A stretch of DNA of 64,000 bases. Origin: Sorangium cellulosum (GTDB lineage: Bacteria > Myxococcota_A > Polyangia > Polyangiales > Polyangiaceae). The stretch spans positions 8,446,501-8,510,500 of the forward strand of contig NZ_CP012673.1 of assembly GCF_002950945.1 (NCBI RefSeq). Reading direction: 5' to 3'. Below the pieces are notes generated by a model. The model saw only the letters and a list, made by a program, of their open reading frames with translations. It did not search any database and had not been told where the DNA came from. The first letter of the stretch is position 1; the number at the start of each line of letters is the position of its first letter. Position numbers and translations under genes: made by a program. This document shows positions 24,806-40,140 of the stretch, in pieces.

Positions 24806-25204
24806 TCAAGAGACGTCCGAGATCTTCGTCGTGTGGTGCACGATCGACTTCCACACGCCCCCCTGGTCCTCCCAGACGGAGCAGCAGTGGATGGTGTTAT
24901 CGAGCTTGACATCTCCCTTGAGCTCGGCAGTGGAGCGGTAGATGGCGCTCACGACGGCGACGCTGTCGCCGAGTATGCGCACGTCGAACCGCCGGATCTC
25001 CTGCGTGTACGACAAGATGCGACCGACGAGCTCGAGGTACTCGTCCTTGCCGCGCTGCACGCCGCTGTAATCCACGTACCGCCAGCCTTCGGCCAGGTGT
25101 CGGTCCATGAAGCTGTAATCCTTGACGGCACCCACCGCCTTCGTCCACGCCTGGAAGAGCGCGATGAGCTCGTCTCGCGCCTGCTCCGCGGTGATCTTCG
25201 ACAT
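24806..25204 (-). CDS. SnoaL-like/DUF4440 protein next to PKS
   Basis: 132 residues from ATG 25204 with GGAGGTGGAG upstream. NTF2-like fold: DELIALFQAWTKAVGAVKDY, RHLAEGWRYVDYSGVQRGKD, FDVRILGDSVAVVSAIY and GVWKSIVHHTTKIS. It begins 111 bp after the PKS stop on the same strand, so it can be the last gene of the biosynthetic unit. SnoaL relatives in polyketide clusters act as cyclases or hydroxylases, so it could finish the product, but it could equally be an unrelated ligand-binding protein. No catalytic residues can be assigned confidently. Confidence 0.8.
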   Translation of the reverse strand: MSKITAEQARDELIALFQAWTKAVGAVKDYSFMDRHLAEGWRYVDYSGVQRGKDEYLELVGRILSYTQEIRRFDVRILGDSVAVVSAIYRSTAELKGDVKLDNTIHCCSVWEDQGGVWKSIVHHTTKISDVS

Positions 25205-25315
25205 TCTCCACCTCCGCCGCGCGCCCGGGCCGCGCCGGCGCTCCGCCTCGTTCGCCGAGGACTCGCCCTCGCCTCGTCCCGTCAGGGTAAAGAGCCCGCC
25301 GGCTGCACGTCAACA

Positions 25316-30736
<5,421 letters not shown>

Positions 30737-30826
30737 GCTGCCTGCTCTTGGCTGCCTGCTTCTTGCGTTTCAGGATCTCGCGCTGCTTCATCGCGCGCGC
30801 GTCGGCCTCCGAGCTCTCGCTCCTCT

Positions 30827-30834
30827 CCCCCCCC
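30827..30834 (-). repeat. G8 homopolymer at the NRPS C-terminus (frame-deciding)
   Basis: Eight consecutive C on the plus strand (G on the coding strand) inside a longer glycine-encoding GGC/GGA/GGG tract just after PCP2. The number of bases here selects between a C-terminus that runs over the PKS gene and one ending at 30723 in a basic docking-like tail. It could be a sequencing error, a slippage site or real variation. Confidence 0.85.
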
Positions 30835-33800
30835 TCCTCCGCCGCCGCTCGCGAGGAACGCGGCCATGGCGGTGACGGTCGGGCGCGCGAACAGGTCGAC
30901 GATGGAGAGGTCGCTGCCGAAGGAGTCCCGGATGCGCTCGTGGAGGCGCATCAGGAGCAGCGAGTGGCCCCCCAGGTCGAAGAAGTTGTCGTGCACGCTC
31001 ACGCGCTCGAGGCCGAGGACGTCCTGCCAGAGCGCGGCGAGCCGCTCCTCGAGCGAGCCCCGCGGCGCCACGATGGGCGCGCCGGCGGGGCGGAGCTCGT
31101 CGGGCGCCGGCAAGGCCTCCCGGTCCACCTTGCCGTTGTTCGTGAGCGGCAGCGCGTCGAGCAGCACGATGGCCGAAGGGTGCATGTAGTCGGGCAGCCG
31201 CCGCTGGACGAAATCGCGGAGCGCGCGCTCGATCCCGCCCGGCGGATCCACGTCGGAGGGGCGCGCCGGGTGCCCGGGCCTCCGGGACGAGGGCGCCGCT
31301 CTGCCGCCGTGCGGGACGACGTACGCCACGAGGCGCTTGTCGCCCGAGCGATCCGGGCGCGCCACCACGACCACCTCGCGCACGCCCGGGTGCGCGCCGA
31401 GGACCACCTCGATCTCGCCGAGCTCGATCCGGTAACCGCGGACCTTGACCTGATGATCGATGCGGCCGAGGAACTCGAGCTGTCCGTCGGGCATCAGGCG
31501 GACGCTATCGCCGGTCCGGTACAGCCGCCCTCCCGACGCGCAGCCGGTGGGATCCGGGATGAACCGCTCCTCCGTCAGGTCCGGCCGGTCGAAATAGCCG
31601 CGCGCGAGGCCCTCTCCGCCGATGTACAGCTCCCCGGGGACGCCCGCCGGGACCTCGCTCTGGTGCTCGTCGAGCACGTGCGCGCTCGTCCCCGGGATCG
31701 GGCGCCCGATGGGCACCGTGTGGCCGACCGGCCCGATCACCGTGGCGCAGCAGGCGAAGGTCGTGGACTCCGTCGGTCCATAACCGTTGATGATCCGGCA
31801 CCCGGGCAGCTCGGCGAGCGCGCGATTGACGTGCTGGGGCGACAGGACATCTCCCCCGGCCAGGATCTGGCGCACGCCCCGCAGGTCCGCGACGCGCTCG
31901 TCCACGAGGAGGTGGAAGACGCCCGCCGTGAGCCACACCGTCGTCACCCCGTGCTCGCGTATCACCCGGAGCAGCCCCTCGATGGATGGCGGCGTGGGGG
32001 GCATGACGACCAGCCGGCCGCCGTTGAGGAGCGCGCCCCATATCTCGAACGTCGCCGCGTCGAACGAGATGGACGCCAGCTGCAAGAACACCTCCTCCGG
32101 CGCGAAGCTCGCGTACGTCGTGCCCTTGACGAGCCGGGCCACACCCCGGTGGGGCACGGCCACCCCTTTGGGCCGGCCGGTGGAGCCCGACGTGTACATG
32201 ACGTAGGCGAGCTGGTCCGGCGACGCCGGCAAGGCCAGGTTGTCGTCGCGCGCCCGGCCGATCTCCTCCCACCCCTCGTCGAGGCAGAGGACACGCGTGC
32301 GGCCCCCCGGCAACACCTCGCCGACGCGGGCCTGCGTCAACATCACCCGCGCCCGGGCCTGCTCCAGCATGAACGCGAGGCGCTCGGTGGGATAGGTCGG
32401 ATCCAGGGGCACGAAGGCGAGGCCCGCCTTCAGCACGCCGAGGATCGCGACGATCATCTCGATCGATCGGTACATGCACACGGCCACCCGGTCCTCGGGC
32501 GCGACACCTCCCTCGCCGGGTGCACGCGCCGGCCTGGACCCCGGCGCCTCGCCGTCGGCAAGGCCGAGCAGGGTGTGCGCGAGCTGGTTGGCCCTCCGGT
32601 TCAGCTCCCGATAAGTGAGCGAGCTCACGTTTCCTGCGCCGTCGTCGAAGACGACGGCGATGGCTTCGGGAGAGCGCGCGACCTGCGCCTCGAAGAGGTG
32701 GTGGACACACACGTCCGAGCCGGGGCCGGCCGGCGCGACGGCGAGGGCGCGGAGCTCGCGCCGCTCCGCGGGCGTGAGCAGCGGCAGCCGCGAGAGGCGC
32801 AGATCGGCGTCGCTCGCTGCGCCCGCGAGCAGCGTCTCGTAATGGCCCGCCATCCGCTCGATGGTGCGCGCATCGAACAGCGCGGTGCTGTACTCGATCC
32901 GTCCGATGATGCCGTCTTCGCGCTCGTCGAGCTCCAGCATCAGGTCGAACTTGGAGGCGCCCGTGTCCACGTCGAGCTGGCTCAGGCTCCAGCCCGGATC
33001 GAGCGCCGGCACGGGCGGCTCCAGCACGAAGGCGACCTGGAACAGCGGGTTCTGGCCAGGGACCCGCTTCGGCTGGAGCGCCTGCACGACCGTGGCGAAC
33101 GGCACGTCCTGGTGCGAGAGCGCGGCCTGGCTCACGGAACGCACGCGGCCGAGCAGCTCCCGGAACGTGGGGTCTCCGCGCAGGTCGGTGCGCAGCACGA
33201 GGGTGTTCAGGAAGAAGCCGAGGAGGTCCTCGGTCTCCGCCGGGTGGCGGCACGAGGCGGACGTGCCCACGACGATCTCGTCCTGCAGCGCGTACCGGTG
33301 GAGCAGCGCCTTGAAGGCCGAGAGCAGGACCACGAAGAGCGTGACGCCTTCCTCCCGGGCCAGCGCCTTCAGCCGCCGGGTGAGCTCCCGCGGCAGGGCG
33401 ACGCAATGGCGGGCGCCCGCGAGGTCCGCGGCGGCCGGGCGCGGCCTGTCCGTCGGCAGCTCCAGGGTGGGCAGGTCGGCGAGCTGCCGTCTCCAGTAGT
33501 CGATCTGCGGCTGCAGGGCGCCGCTCAACTGCTGCTCCCGCTGCCAGACCGCGACGTCGGCGTACTGGACCGCGAGCTCGGGGAGCGGCGACGGCTTGCC
33601 CGCGGCGAACGCCTGATAGAGCGCGTGGAGCTCCCTCGGGAGCACGTCGAAGATGGAGACTCCATCCATCAGGATGTGGTGCACCACCACGAACAGCACG
33701 TGATCGGCCTCGGCGAGGCGGACCAGCGTGGCCCGGAGGAGCGGGCCGCGGGCGAGGTCGAAGGGGCGCCGGGCCTCGTCCGTGGCGAGCGCGACGGCGC

Positions 33801-36205
33801 GCTCCCACCGCGCCTCGGCCGGCAGCTCCGACAGCTCCACGAGCCGCACGTCGAGCGGCGCCGGGGGCTGGATCTGCTGCACGGGCTCGCCGCCGACGAC
33901 GGCGAAGGTGCTCCGCAGGATCTCGTGGCGCCGGAGGAGCTCCTCGAGGGCGCGCCCCAGGGCGTCCGCGTCGAGGGGGCCGGCCAGGCGGAGGGAGAAC
34001 GGCTCGTTGTAGAACAGCGCGCCCGGGTGGAGCGAGGCGTGCAGCCAGATCTGCCGCTGCCCGTGCGAGAGGGGGATGGGCCGGTCGCGCCGCGCGGGCC
34101 GGATGGGCGCGGCGCCGCGGTGTTTCTGCCGGGGGAGCGACTCCACGATCCCGGCCAGCGCCGCGACGGTGGTCGCGTCGAACAGGCTTTGCAGGGAGAG
34201 CTCGACGCCGAGCGCGGCGCGCAGCCGCGACAGCACCCGCGCGACGAGCAGCGAGTGCGCCCCGAGGTCGAAGACGTCCTCGTGGATGCCGAGCCGCTCC
34301 AGGCCGAGCGCCTCGGCCCACGCCGCGGCGATCGTCGCCTCGATCTGGTTGCGCGGGGCGACGCGCTCTCCGGCGCGATCGGACCGGGCGGCGTCCGGCG
34401 CCGGCAGCGCCGCGCGGTCCACCTTCCCGCTCGGGCTGAGCGGCAGCGCGTCGAGGAGCACGAACGCCGAGGGGATCATGGCCTCGGGGAGGCTCTTGCC
34501 GAGGAAGCTCCGCAGCGCGGGCACGACGGTCCGGGGGTCCGGCGGCGTGGCCTGCGGCTCGGGGCGCACGACGACGTAGGCGACGAGGCGGCCGTCGCAG
34601 GCGGCGGCCACCGCCGCGCGGACGGCGGGGTGGCGCCCGAGCGCGGCCTCGACCTCGCCGAGCTCGACGCGGTGGCCGCGGATCTTCACCTGCTGATCGA
34701 CCCGCCCGAGGAAGGCGAGATCGCCGCCGGGCAGGCGGCGCACCAGGTCTCCGGTCCGGTAGAGCCGGGCCTCGGGCAGGCCGCTGAATGGATCGGCGAC
34801 GAACCGGGCCGCCGTGAGCTCGGGCTGGCGCAGGTAACCCCGGGCCAGGCCGGGCCCGCCGAGGTAGAGCTCGCCGGGCTCTCCGTCCGGGACCGGCCGC
34901 ATCGCGGCGTCGAGCACGAAGCAGCGCGTGTTCCTGATCGGCTGGCCGATGGACGGGGGCTCGCCGCCGTCGCGCCCCGCGTCGAGCCCCTCGGCCATCG
35001 TGGCGCACACGGTGTACTCGGTGGGGCCGTAGGCGTTGATGAACCTGCGCCCCTCGGCCCAGCGCGCGGCGAGATCGGCCGGGCAGGATTCGCCGGCGAC
35101 GATGAGGGTCCGGAGCGCGGGCAGCGAGCGCTCCGCGCCTTCAGGGAACGCCGCGAGCGCGGAGGGCGGGAAGGTGGCGATCGACACCTCCTCTGCGCGC
35201 ATCCGCTCGAGCAGCGCGGGCCCGGGGATCCTCTCGGCCGGCGCCCCCATGACCAGGGTGCCTCCCCGGGCGAGCGCCATCGCGATCTCCCACACCGACG
35301 CGTCGAAGCTGAGGGACGCGAACTGGAGCACCCGGCTGCCCGGCCCCACGTCGAAGCGCTCGGCCAGCGCCCGGGCGAGGTTCGTGAGGCCGCGGTGCAC
35401 GATCTCGGTGCCCTTGGGCCTGCCCGTCGACCCCGACGTGTAGATGACGTACGCGAGGTCGTCGGGGCCCGCGGCGCACGGCGGGTCCTCGTCGCTCGAG
35501 CCCGCGATGACGTCGCGATCGCCGTCCAGGAGGACCACACGCGCCCCGTGGCGCGGCAGCGACGGGAGCAGCCGCGCCTGGGTGAGCAGGAGGGGCGCCC
35601 CTGCGTCCTCGAGCATGAAGGCGACCCGTTCCCGCGGGTACGAGGGATCGATCGGCACATAGGCGCCGCCGGCCTTGAGCACCGCGAGCAGCCCGATGAG
35701 CGCGTCCAGGGAGCGCTCCGCGCAGAGCGCCACGAGGACCTCGGGCCCGACGCCCAGGCCCCGCAGGTGGTGCGCGAGCTGGTTCACCCGGCGGTTCAGC
35801 TCCTGATAGGTGAGCCGATCCGCGCCGAAGGACACGGCCACCGCCCCGGGCGTGCGCCGGGCCTGGAGCTCGAACGAGCGGTGAACGCAGGAGTCCGCAG
35901 AGCTGGAATCGTGATGGATCATGTCGTATACCGTGGCAGGAGCCTCGAGGAGGACGGGGGATCAGCCGCCGTGTGCGAGCCTCAGCGTCGGCGCGAGGAC
36001 GCCGCGCGCCTCCCGTGCAGACCCGTCGCGAGAGCATCGGAGTCGCGCCGCGGCCGGCGTCCGCTGACACGGCCGCGCGCCCGATGTTTCGGGAGCGTGA
36101 CGGCCACCGTCACCGCGCTGTGACACGCCCGTATCCGCGCCTCGAAAGGCGCGTCGTTCAACGCCGTCGCGGGTTGGCGGTCTACAATCCAAGGCTACTC
36201 GCAGA

Positions 36206-36241
36206 TCATCTGATTACACACAATCAGGGAATGAAGGTCAA
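36206..36241 (-). promoter_or_regulatory. Putative promoter with overlapping palindrome for the NRPS-PKS unit
   Basis: On the minus strand TTGACC (36241..36236) and TGTAAT (36218..36213) are separated by exactly 17 bp, a plausible sigma-70-type pair in otherwise GC-rich DNA. The -10 is embedded in the perfect palindrome CTGATT-gtgtgt-AATCAG (36210..36227), which could be an operator. Transcription would start near 36206, leaving a leader of about 285 nt before the NRPS ATG at 35922. Prediction from sequence only. Confidence 0.5.
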
Positions 36242-36738
36242 GCGGGACGTTATTTTTGACCCATGGAGCGGCGCGTGATCGGGGCTGTTTTCGCGCTGCG
36301 CCATGGCCGGCGTCCGCTCACAGGGCCCACACCCGCAGCCCTGCGCCGCGCCTCGTGCTGCCGCGCGCCTGTTCGGAGGGACCGTCTCGGTCGATCGATG
36401 TGGAGGGATGTCTCGGTCCGGCCGCGATCAACACACGTCAGCTCCGGGACTCCGCGCATATCTCACCGGAGCCCGCGCGCGCTCCCCCTCACCGCACGAG
36501 GAGGCAACAGCCAACAAGGTTACCCACTCCCCCTTCAACCGATCGAATCGGACAAGGCCGCTTCGAGCAGGCGAGTCCCCCTTCACCCCTGTTCCCTCGA
36601 CCACGTCAGGCACCCTGGGAGGGTGGCCGCCCACTCGGCACGCCCCCCGCGCCGCAGCCCCCTCGCCGCTAGCCGCCGCGCCGCTAGTTCCGCCTGTCAG
36701 AAGTCTTGGCAGGGATCACGGCGAGAGAAGAGAGATTT

Positions 36739-36798
36739 CAACGCAAAGGCGCAAAGGCGCAAAGATACAGAGAAATTCTGGTTTGCGCCTTTGCGTTG
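36739..36798. repeat. Hairpin built from GCAAAGGC-type repeats
   Basis: Perfect 17-bp arms caacgcaaaggcgcaaa (36739..36755) and its complement (36782..36798) enclose a 26-bp loop that holds one further repeat unit and an AT-rich centre (gatacagagaaattctg). The unit resembles that of the hairpin at 12231..12330 (AAGG core, similar length, AT-rich loop), so the two look like members of one dispersed family. It lies 38 bp downstream of the GH1/RmlD-fusion stop, where it could end transcription of the carbohydrate operon. Confidence 0.85.
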
Positions 36799-36835
36799 CT
36801 CTCGGGATCCCTGGCCAGACTTGTGACGCTCGGAG

Positions 36836-39016
36836 CTAGCCCGCCGCCAGCAGGGTGTCCGCCCGGTGCTTGACGTAGTGCTCCAGCGCCTCCGGCAGCG
36901 TCGGCAAGGTCGCGCGGCGGCGGCTATGGAGACCCCCCTGGCGCGGCAGGTTGGCCCGGAGCCCGAGGCTCTGCGCCGGACACGCATGCACCGCCCAGGA
37001 GGGCAGCCCGAACGCGTCGCACATCAGCTTCGCCCACGAGGCGAAGCTGAGCACCCCGTCGTTCGCCAGGTGCCACACCCCCTCGGCCTGGTCGATCGCG
37101 AGATCCAGGCACGTGTGCGCCAGGTGCGGCAGGTAGGTCGGCGACACGAAGAGGTCGTCCGCCGCGTGGAAGAGCTCCCCGCGCTGCACCACCGCGAGCG
37201 CGAGCGCGGCGAAGCTGCGCGCCTCGAACGGCCCGAAGAGGCTGCCCGTGCGGACCACGAGCGCGCTCGGCAGCGCGTCGAGCACGCTCCGCTCCGCCTG
37301 CGCCTGCGCCTCGCCGTACGCGTTGATGGGCGCGACCGGATCATCCTCGACGTACGGATCCGGCTTGCTCCCGTCGAACACGAAGGACGACGAGAACATG
37401 AGCAGCCGCGACGCGTGGCGCTGGCACGCCGCCGCCAGCAGCGTCGGTCCCACCACGTTCGCGCGGCGGCACGCCTCGATCTCGTCCTCGGCCTCGTGCA
37501 CGCGCGTGTAGCGCGCGGCGTTGATCACCAGCCACGGGCGCACCTCCGCGATCACGCGCTCGAGGGCCGCCTCGTCGGCGATGTCGAGCTCGCTGCGCAT
37601 CACCGCCCGCACATGGATCCCGCGCTCCTCGCACGCGCGTACCAGCGCCGCGCCGAGCGAGCCGCCGGCGCCGGTGACCAGGATCGGGCGCTCGCGCGGG
37701 CGGCAGATCGTCCGGGTCGACGAGCGCGGCGCCCCGTAGAGCAGCCGCTCGTCGCGGCGCCACCACCCCGGGACCGCCGCCAGCGGGTGCTCGGTGCGGC
37801 CGGTGAACGCGAGCTCCCTGGCCACGGCCGCGATCGCCGTCGGGCGCGGCGCGGGGCCACGCACGTCGAAGACCCCGGGCTCGTAGTGGCCGCGCGCCTG
37901 GGTGACGAGGCTATCCCAGTCGTACGCGCCGAAGGCGGACCACAACGTGATCGCCTTGACGTCGGCGCCCTCCGCCCGCGCGGCGTGCGCGGCCTCCCAG
38001 GCCTCGACCAGCCAGCGGATCTGCTCCTCGGGCGTGCACCCGAGGTGGACCTCGGTGACGGCGATCGGCGTCTGGTACCGCTGCCACACCTCGCGCAGCA
38101 CGTGCTGGTGCCCGGAGATCCCTTCCTCGCGGACGCGCACCGCCTCCACGTCCGCGTACCTGTGGCGCCCGTTGCCGCCGTGTGTCCACGCCGGGTAGTG
38201 CTCGAGGCGGTGATCGAGGAACCTGTCGCTCGTCAGGTAATAGTTCACGCCGATCACGTCCGGCGGGCACGGCTCGGCCTCGAGCCGCGCGAGCTCGGCC
38301 GCGGGGACGCCGTGGTCGAGGAGGTAACGGTAGAGCGGGTGCGCGCGGTCCACGCGCCCGGCCAGCAGATCCAGGCTGAGCCAGCGCCGGTGGTTCTCGA
38401 ACTCGGCCTGGTAGGCGAGCTCGGGCGTGCTGTCGACCGCCCCGAAGTCCTCCGTCTGCACGAGGCGCGCGTCCGGGCGCACCCGCCGGATGGCGCGCAT
38501 CGCGGCCGCGGTGGCGCGCGTCTCGACGAGCAACGCGCGGAGGAACGACCCGGTGTCGTGGTGGTGCGGGTACCAGTGCCCGTACAGCGCGCTGAAGCGC
38601 GCCGTCGTGAGCGGCTCGTTCACCGGCGTGAAGTCGCGCACCCACGGGTAACGCTCCGCCACGGCCCCGGCGAACTCCCCGAGCCCGCTCACGAAGCTGT
38701 CTTCCATCAGGCTGGTCCCTAGCGGCCCGCTCCCGTGGTGGACGAGCCCGACGATCACGTCGATGCCGAGCTCCTTCAGCCGGTGAAGCCGCTCGTCGGC
38801 CCAGGAGAAGTCCGCGCTGCCGACGCCCCTCGGCGCGGTGCGCTCCCACAGGACGGGGTACCTGACGGCCTTGACGCCGAGCTCCGCGAGCAGGTCGAGA
38901 TCCGTGATGCGCGCGAGGTGTCCCGTGCGCTCGAGCTGATCCAGGTACTGGTCCCCGACGCGGTTGACGGTGCACTCGACCCCACCCCAAAGCTCGATCC
39001 CGGAGTGTTCTCTCAT
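36836..39016 (-). CDS. GH1-like glycosidase fused to RmlD-like sugar-nucleotide reductase
   Basis: 726 residues, two domains. Residues 1-410 are a family 1 glycosidase-like (beta/alpha)8 barrel: acid/base Glu134 in TPVNEPLTT and a probable nucleophile Glu322 in AVTEVHLG are both present. Residues 443-726 are an extended SDR of the dTDP-4-dehydrorhamnose reductase type: Gly-rich loop G450AGGSLG456, VINAARYTRVHEAEDE, MFSSSFVFDG, and Tyr568 in INAYGEAQ. The Lys four residues after the Tyr is Gln572, so reductase activity is doubtful. It overlaps the galK stop by 4 bp and ends the operon. Fusion of a hydrolase with a nucleotide-sugar enzyme suggests linked glycan remodelling; the true substrate is unknown. 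Confidence 0.88.
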   Translation of the reverse strand: MREHSGIELWGGVECTVNRVGDQYLDQLERTGHLARITDLDLLAELGVKAVRYPVLWERTAPRGVGSADFSWADERLHRLKELGIDVIVGLVHHGSGPLGTSLMEDSFVSGLGEFAGAVAERYPWVRDFTPVNEPLTTARFSALYGHWYPHHHDTGSFLRALLVETRATAAAMRAIRRVRPDARLVQTEDFGAVDSTPELAYQAEFENHRRWLSLDLLAGRVDRAHPLYRYLLDHGVPAAELARLEAEPCPPDVIGVNYYLTSDRFLDHRLEHYPAWTHGGNGRHRYADVEAVRVREEGISGHQHVLREVWQRYQTPIAVTEVHLGCTPEEQIRWLVEAWEAAHAARAEGADVKAITLWSAFGAYDWDSLVTQARGHYEPGVFDVRGPAPRPTAIAAVARELAFTGRTEHPLAAVPGWWRRDERLLYGAPRSSTRTICRPRERPILVTGAGGSLGAALVRACEERGIHVRAVMRSELDIADEAALERVIAEVRPWLVINAARYTRVHEAEDEIEACRRANVVGPTLLAAACQRHASRLLMFSSSFVFDGSKPDPYVEDDPVAPINAYGEAQAQAERSVLDALPSALVVRTGSLFGPFEARSFAALALAVVQRGELFHAADDLFVSPTYLPHLAHTCLDLAIDQAEGVWHLANDGVLSFASWAKLMCDAFGLPSWAVHACPAQSLGLRANLPRQGGLHSRRRATLPTLPEALEHYVKHRADTLLAAG

Positions 39017-40140
39017 GAGCTAGGCCCTCCCACGAGCAGCGTGGCCCGGCGGCCCGGCGTGCGCGCGTAGTCGGCCACGACGGCCTGCCCCACCTTCGCC
39101 GCGCTGCCGCGCTTCACCAAGGCCACGATCGAGCCTCCGAAGCCCCCCCCGGTCAGCCGGGCGCCGTAGACGTCCGGCTGCGCCCGCGCGCTCTCCACGA
39201 GCGCGTCGACGGCCGGCACCGACACCTCGAAGTCGTCGCGCATCGAGCGGTGCGACGCGTCGAAGAGCCGCCCCAGCTCTGCCAGATCCCCGGCGCGCAG
39301 CGCCGCCACGGCGGCGAGCACGCGCGCGTTCTCCGTCACGACGTGGCGCGCGCGGCGGTCGAGCGGCGCCGGGAGCGACGCGATGCGCGGCTCGACCGAC
39401 ACGTCCACGTCGCGGAGCTGCGGCACGCCGAGCAGCTCGGCCGAGCGCTCGCACTCGGCGCGGCGCGCCTTGTAATCGCCGCTCGCGTGCTGGTGCGCGA
39501 CCCCCGAGTTCACCACGAGCAGCTCGGCCTCCGCGGGCAGCGGGATCCGCTCGAACGCGAGCGTCCTCGTGTCCAGGAAGAGCGCCGTGTTCTCGTCGGC
39601 CAGGCTCGAGGCCATCTGATCCATCATCCCGACGGGCGCGCCCACGAAGTCGAACTCGGCGGCGTGCGCGAGCCGGGCGATCTCCACGTCGTCGATGGAG
39701 AGGCCGATCAGCGCGCGCAGCGCGCGGCCGAGCGCCACGAGCAGCGAGGCGCTCGACGACAGGCCGCTGCCGAGCGGCACCGTCGACTCGATCCGCGCGT
39801 CGAAGCCGGGCACCGCGACGCCCCGGGCGCGGAGCATCGCGGTGATCCCTTGCACGTAATCGAGCCACAGCCCCCGCCGCGCCTCCTCCCCGGCGCGGTA
39901 CGAGAGCCGGGCTCCGCCGTTCACGCTGCCCACGTTCAGCGTCGCGACCTCGATGAGCCCGTCGTCCCGAGGCGCCACCTCGACGCGCGTCTTCTGCGGG
40001 ATCGCCGTCGGCAGGACATACCCGCCGCTGTAGTCGGTGTGCTCGCCGATCAGGTTCACGCGCCCGGGCGCCTCTGCCCGGAGCTTCGCCGGGCGTCCGA
40101 AGATGGCCTCGAACGCCTGCCCCTTGCCGGCCGTGGTCAT
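39013..40140 (-). CDS. galK: Galactokinase
   Basis: 375 residues, GHMP kinase family. It phosphorylates galactose to galactose 1-phosphate (Leloir pathway, cytosol). Signature APGRVNLIGEHTDYSGGYVL is at about 24-43, with the phosphate-binding loop PLGSGLSSSASLLVALG and the C-terminal ARLTGGGFGGSIVAL. The catalytic Asp region GMMDQMASS is present. It is coupled at both ends by 4-bp ATGA overlaps: with the GH2 gene upstream and the GH1-fusion gene downstream. That fits use of galactose released by the neighbouring glycosidases. No galT or galE is in the window. Confidence 0.96.
   Translation of the reverse strand: MTTAGKGQAFEAIFGRPAKLRAEAPGRVNLIGEHTDYSGGYVLPTAIPQKTRVEVAPRDDGLIEVATLNVGSVNGGARLSYRAGEEARRGLWLDYVQGITAMLRARGVAVPGFDARIESTVPLGSGLSSSASLLVALGRALRALIGLSIDDVEIARLAHAAEFDFVGAPVGMMDQMASSLADENTALFLDTRTLAFERIPLPAEAELLVVNSGVAHQHASGDYKARRAECERSAELLGVPQLRDVDVSVEPRIASLPAPLDRRARHVVTENARVLAAVAALRAGDLAELGRLFDASHRSMRDDFEVSVPAVDALVESARAQPDVYGARLTGGGFGGSIVALVKRGSAAKVGQAVVADYARTPGRRATLLVGGPSS

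Larger units (their letters stand above)
35923..36835. promoter_or_regulatory. Intergenic region upstream of the NRPS (913 bp)
   Basis: No convincing gene. Frames in this stretch translate to Arg/Pro/Ser-rich sequence. One frame contains FNAKAQRRKDTEKF, which is just the translation of the short-repeat hairpin at 36739..36798, not a protein. The AT-richest part is about 36180-36260 and carries a promoter-like sequence. The segment 36300-36700 is unremarkable GC-rich DNA. Confidence 0.6.

Noticed and set aside
20619..24941. 1440-codon open frame on the plus strand antisense to the kinase-like gene
   Set aside because: High GC makes long antisense frames common; the translation is low-complexity Arg/Glu/Val-rich, has no domain, and the minus strand encodes clear domains.
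24806..25204. Assigning the SnoaL-like protein as a polyketide cyclase
   Set aside because: Position is suggestive, but the fold is promiscuous and no catalytic residues could be identified.
36263..36826. Possible small gene encoding FNAKAQRRKDTEKF
   Set aside because: The only distinctive peptide is the translation of a hairpin repeat; the rest is Arg/Pro/Ser-rich and has no ribosome site.
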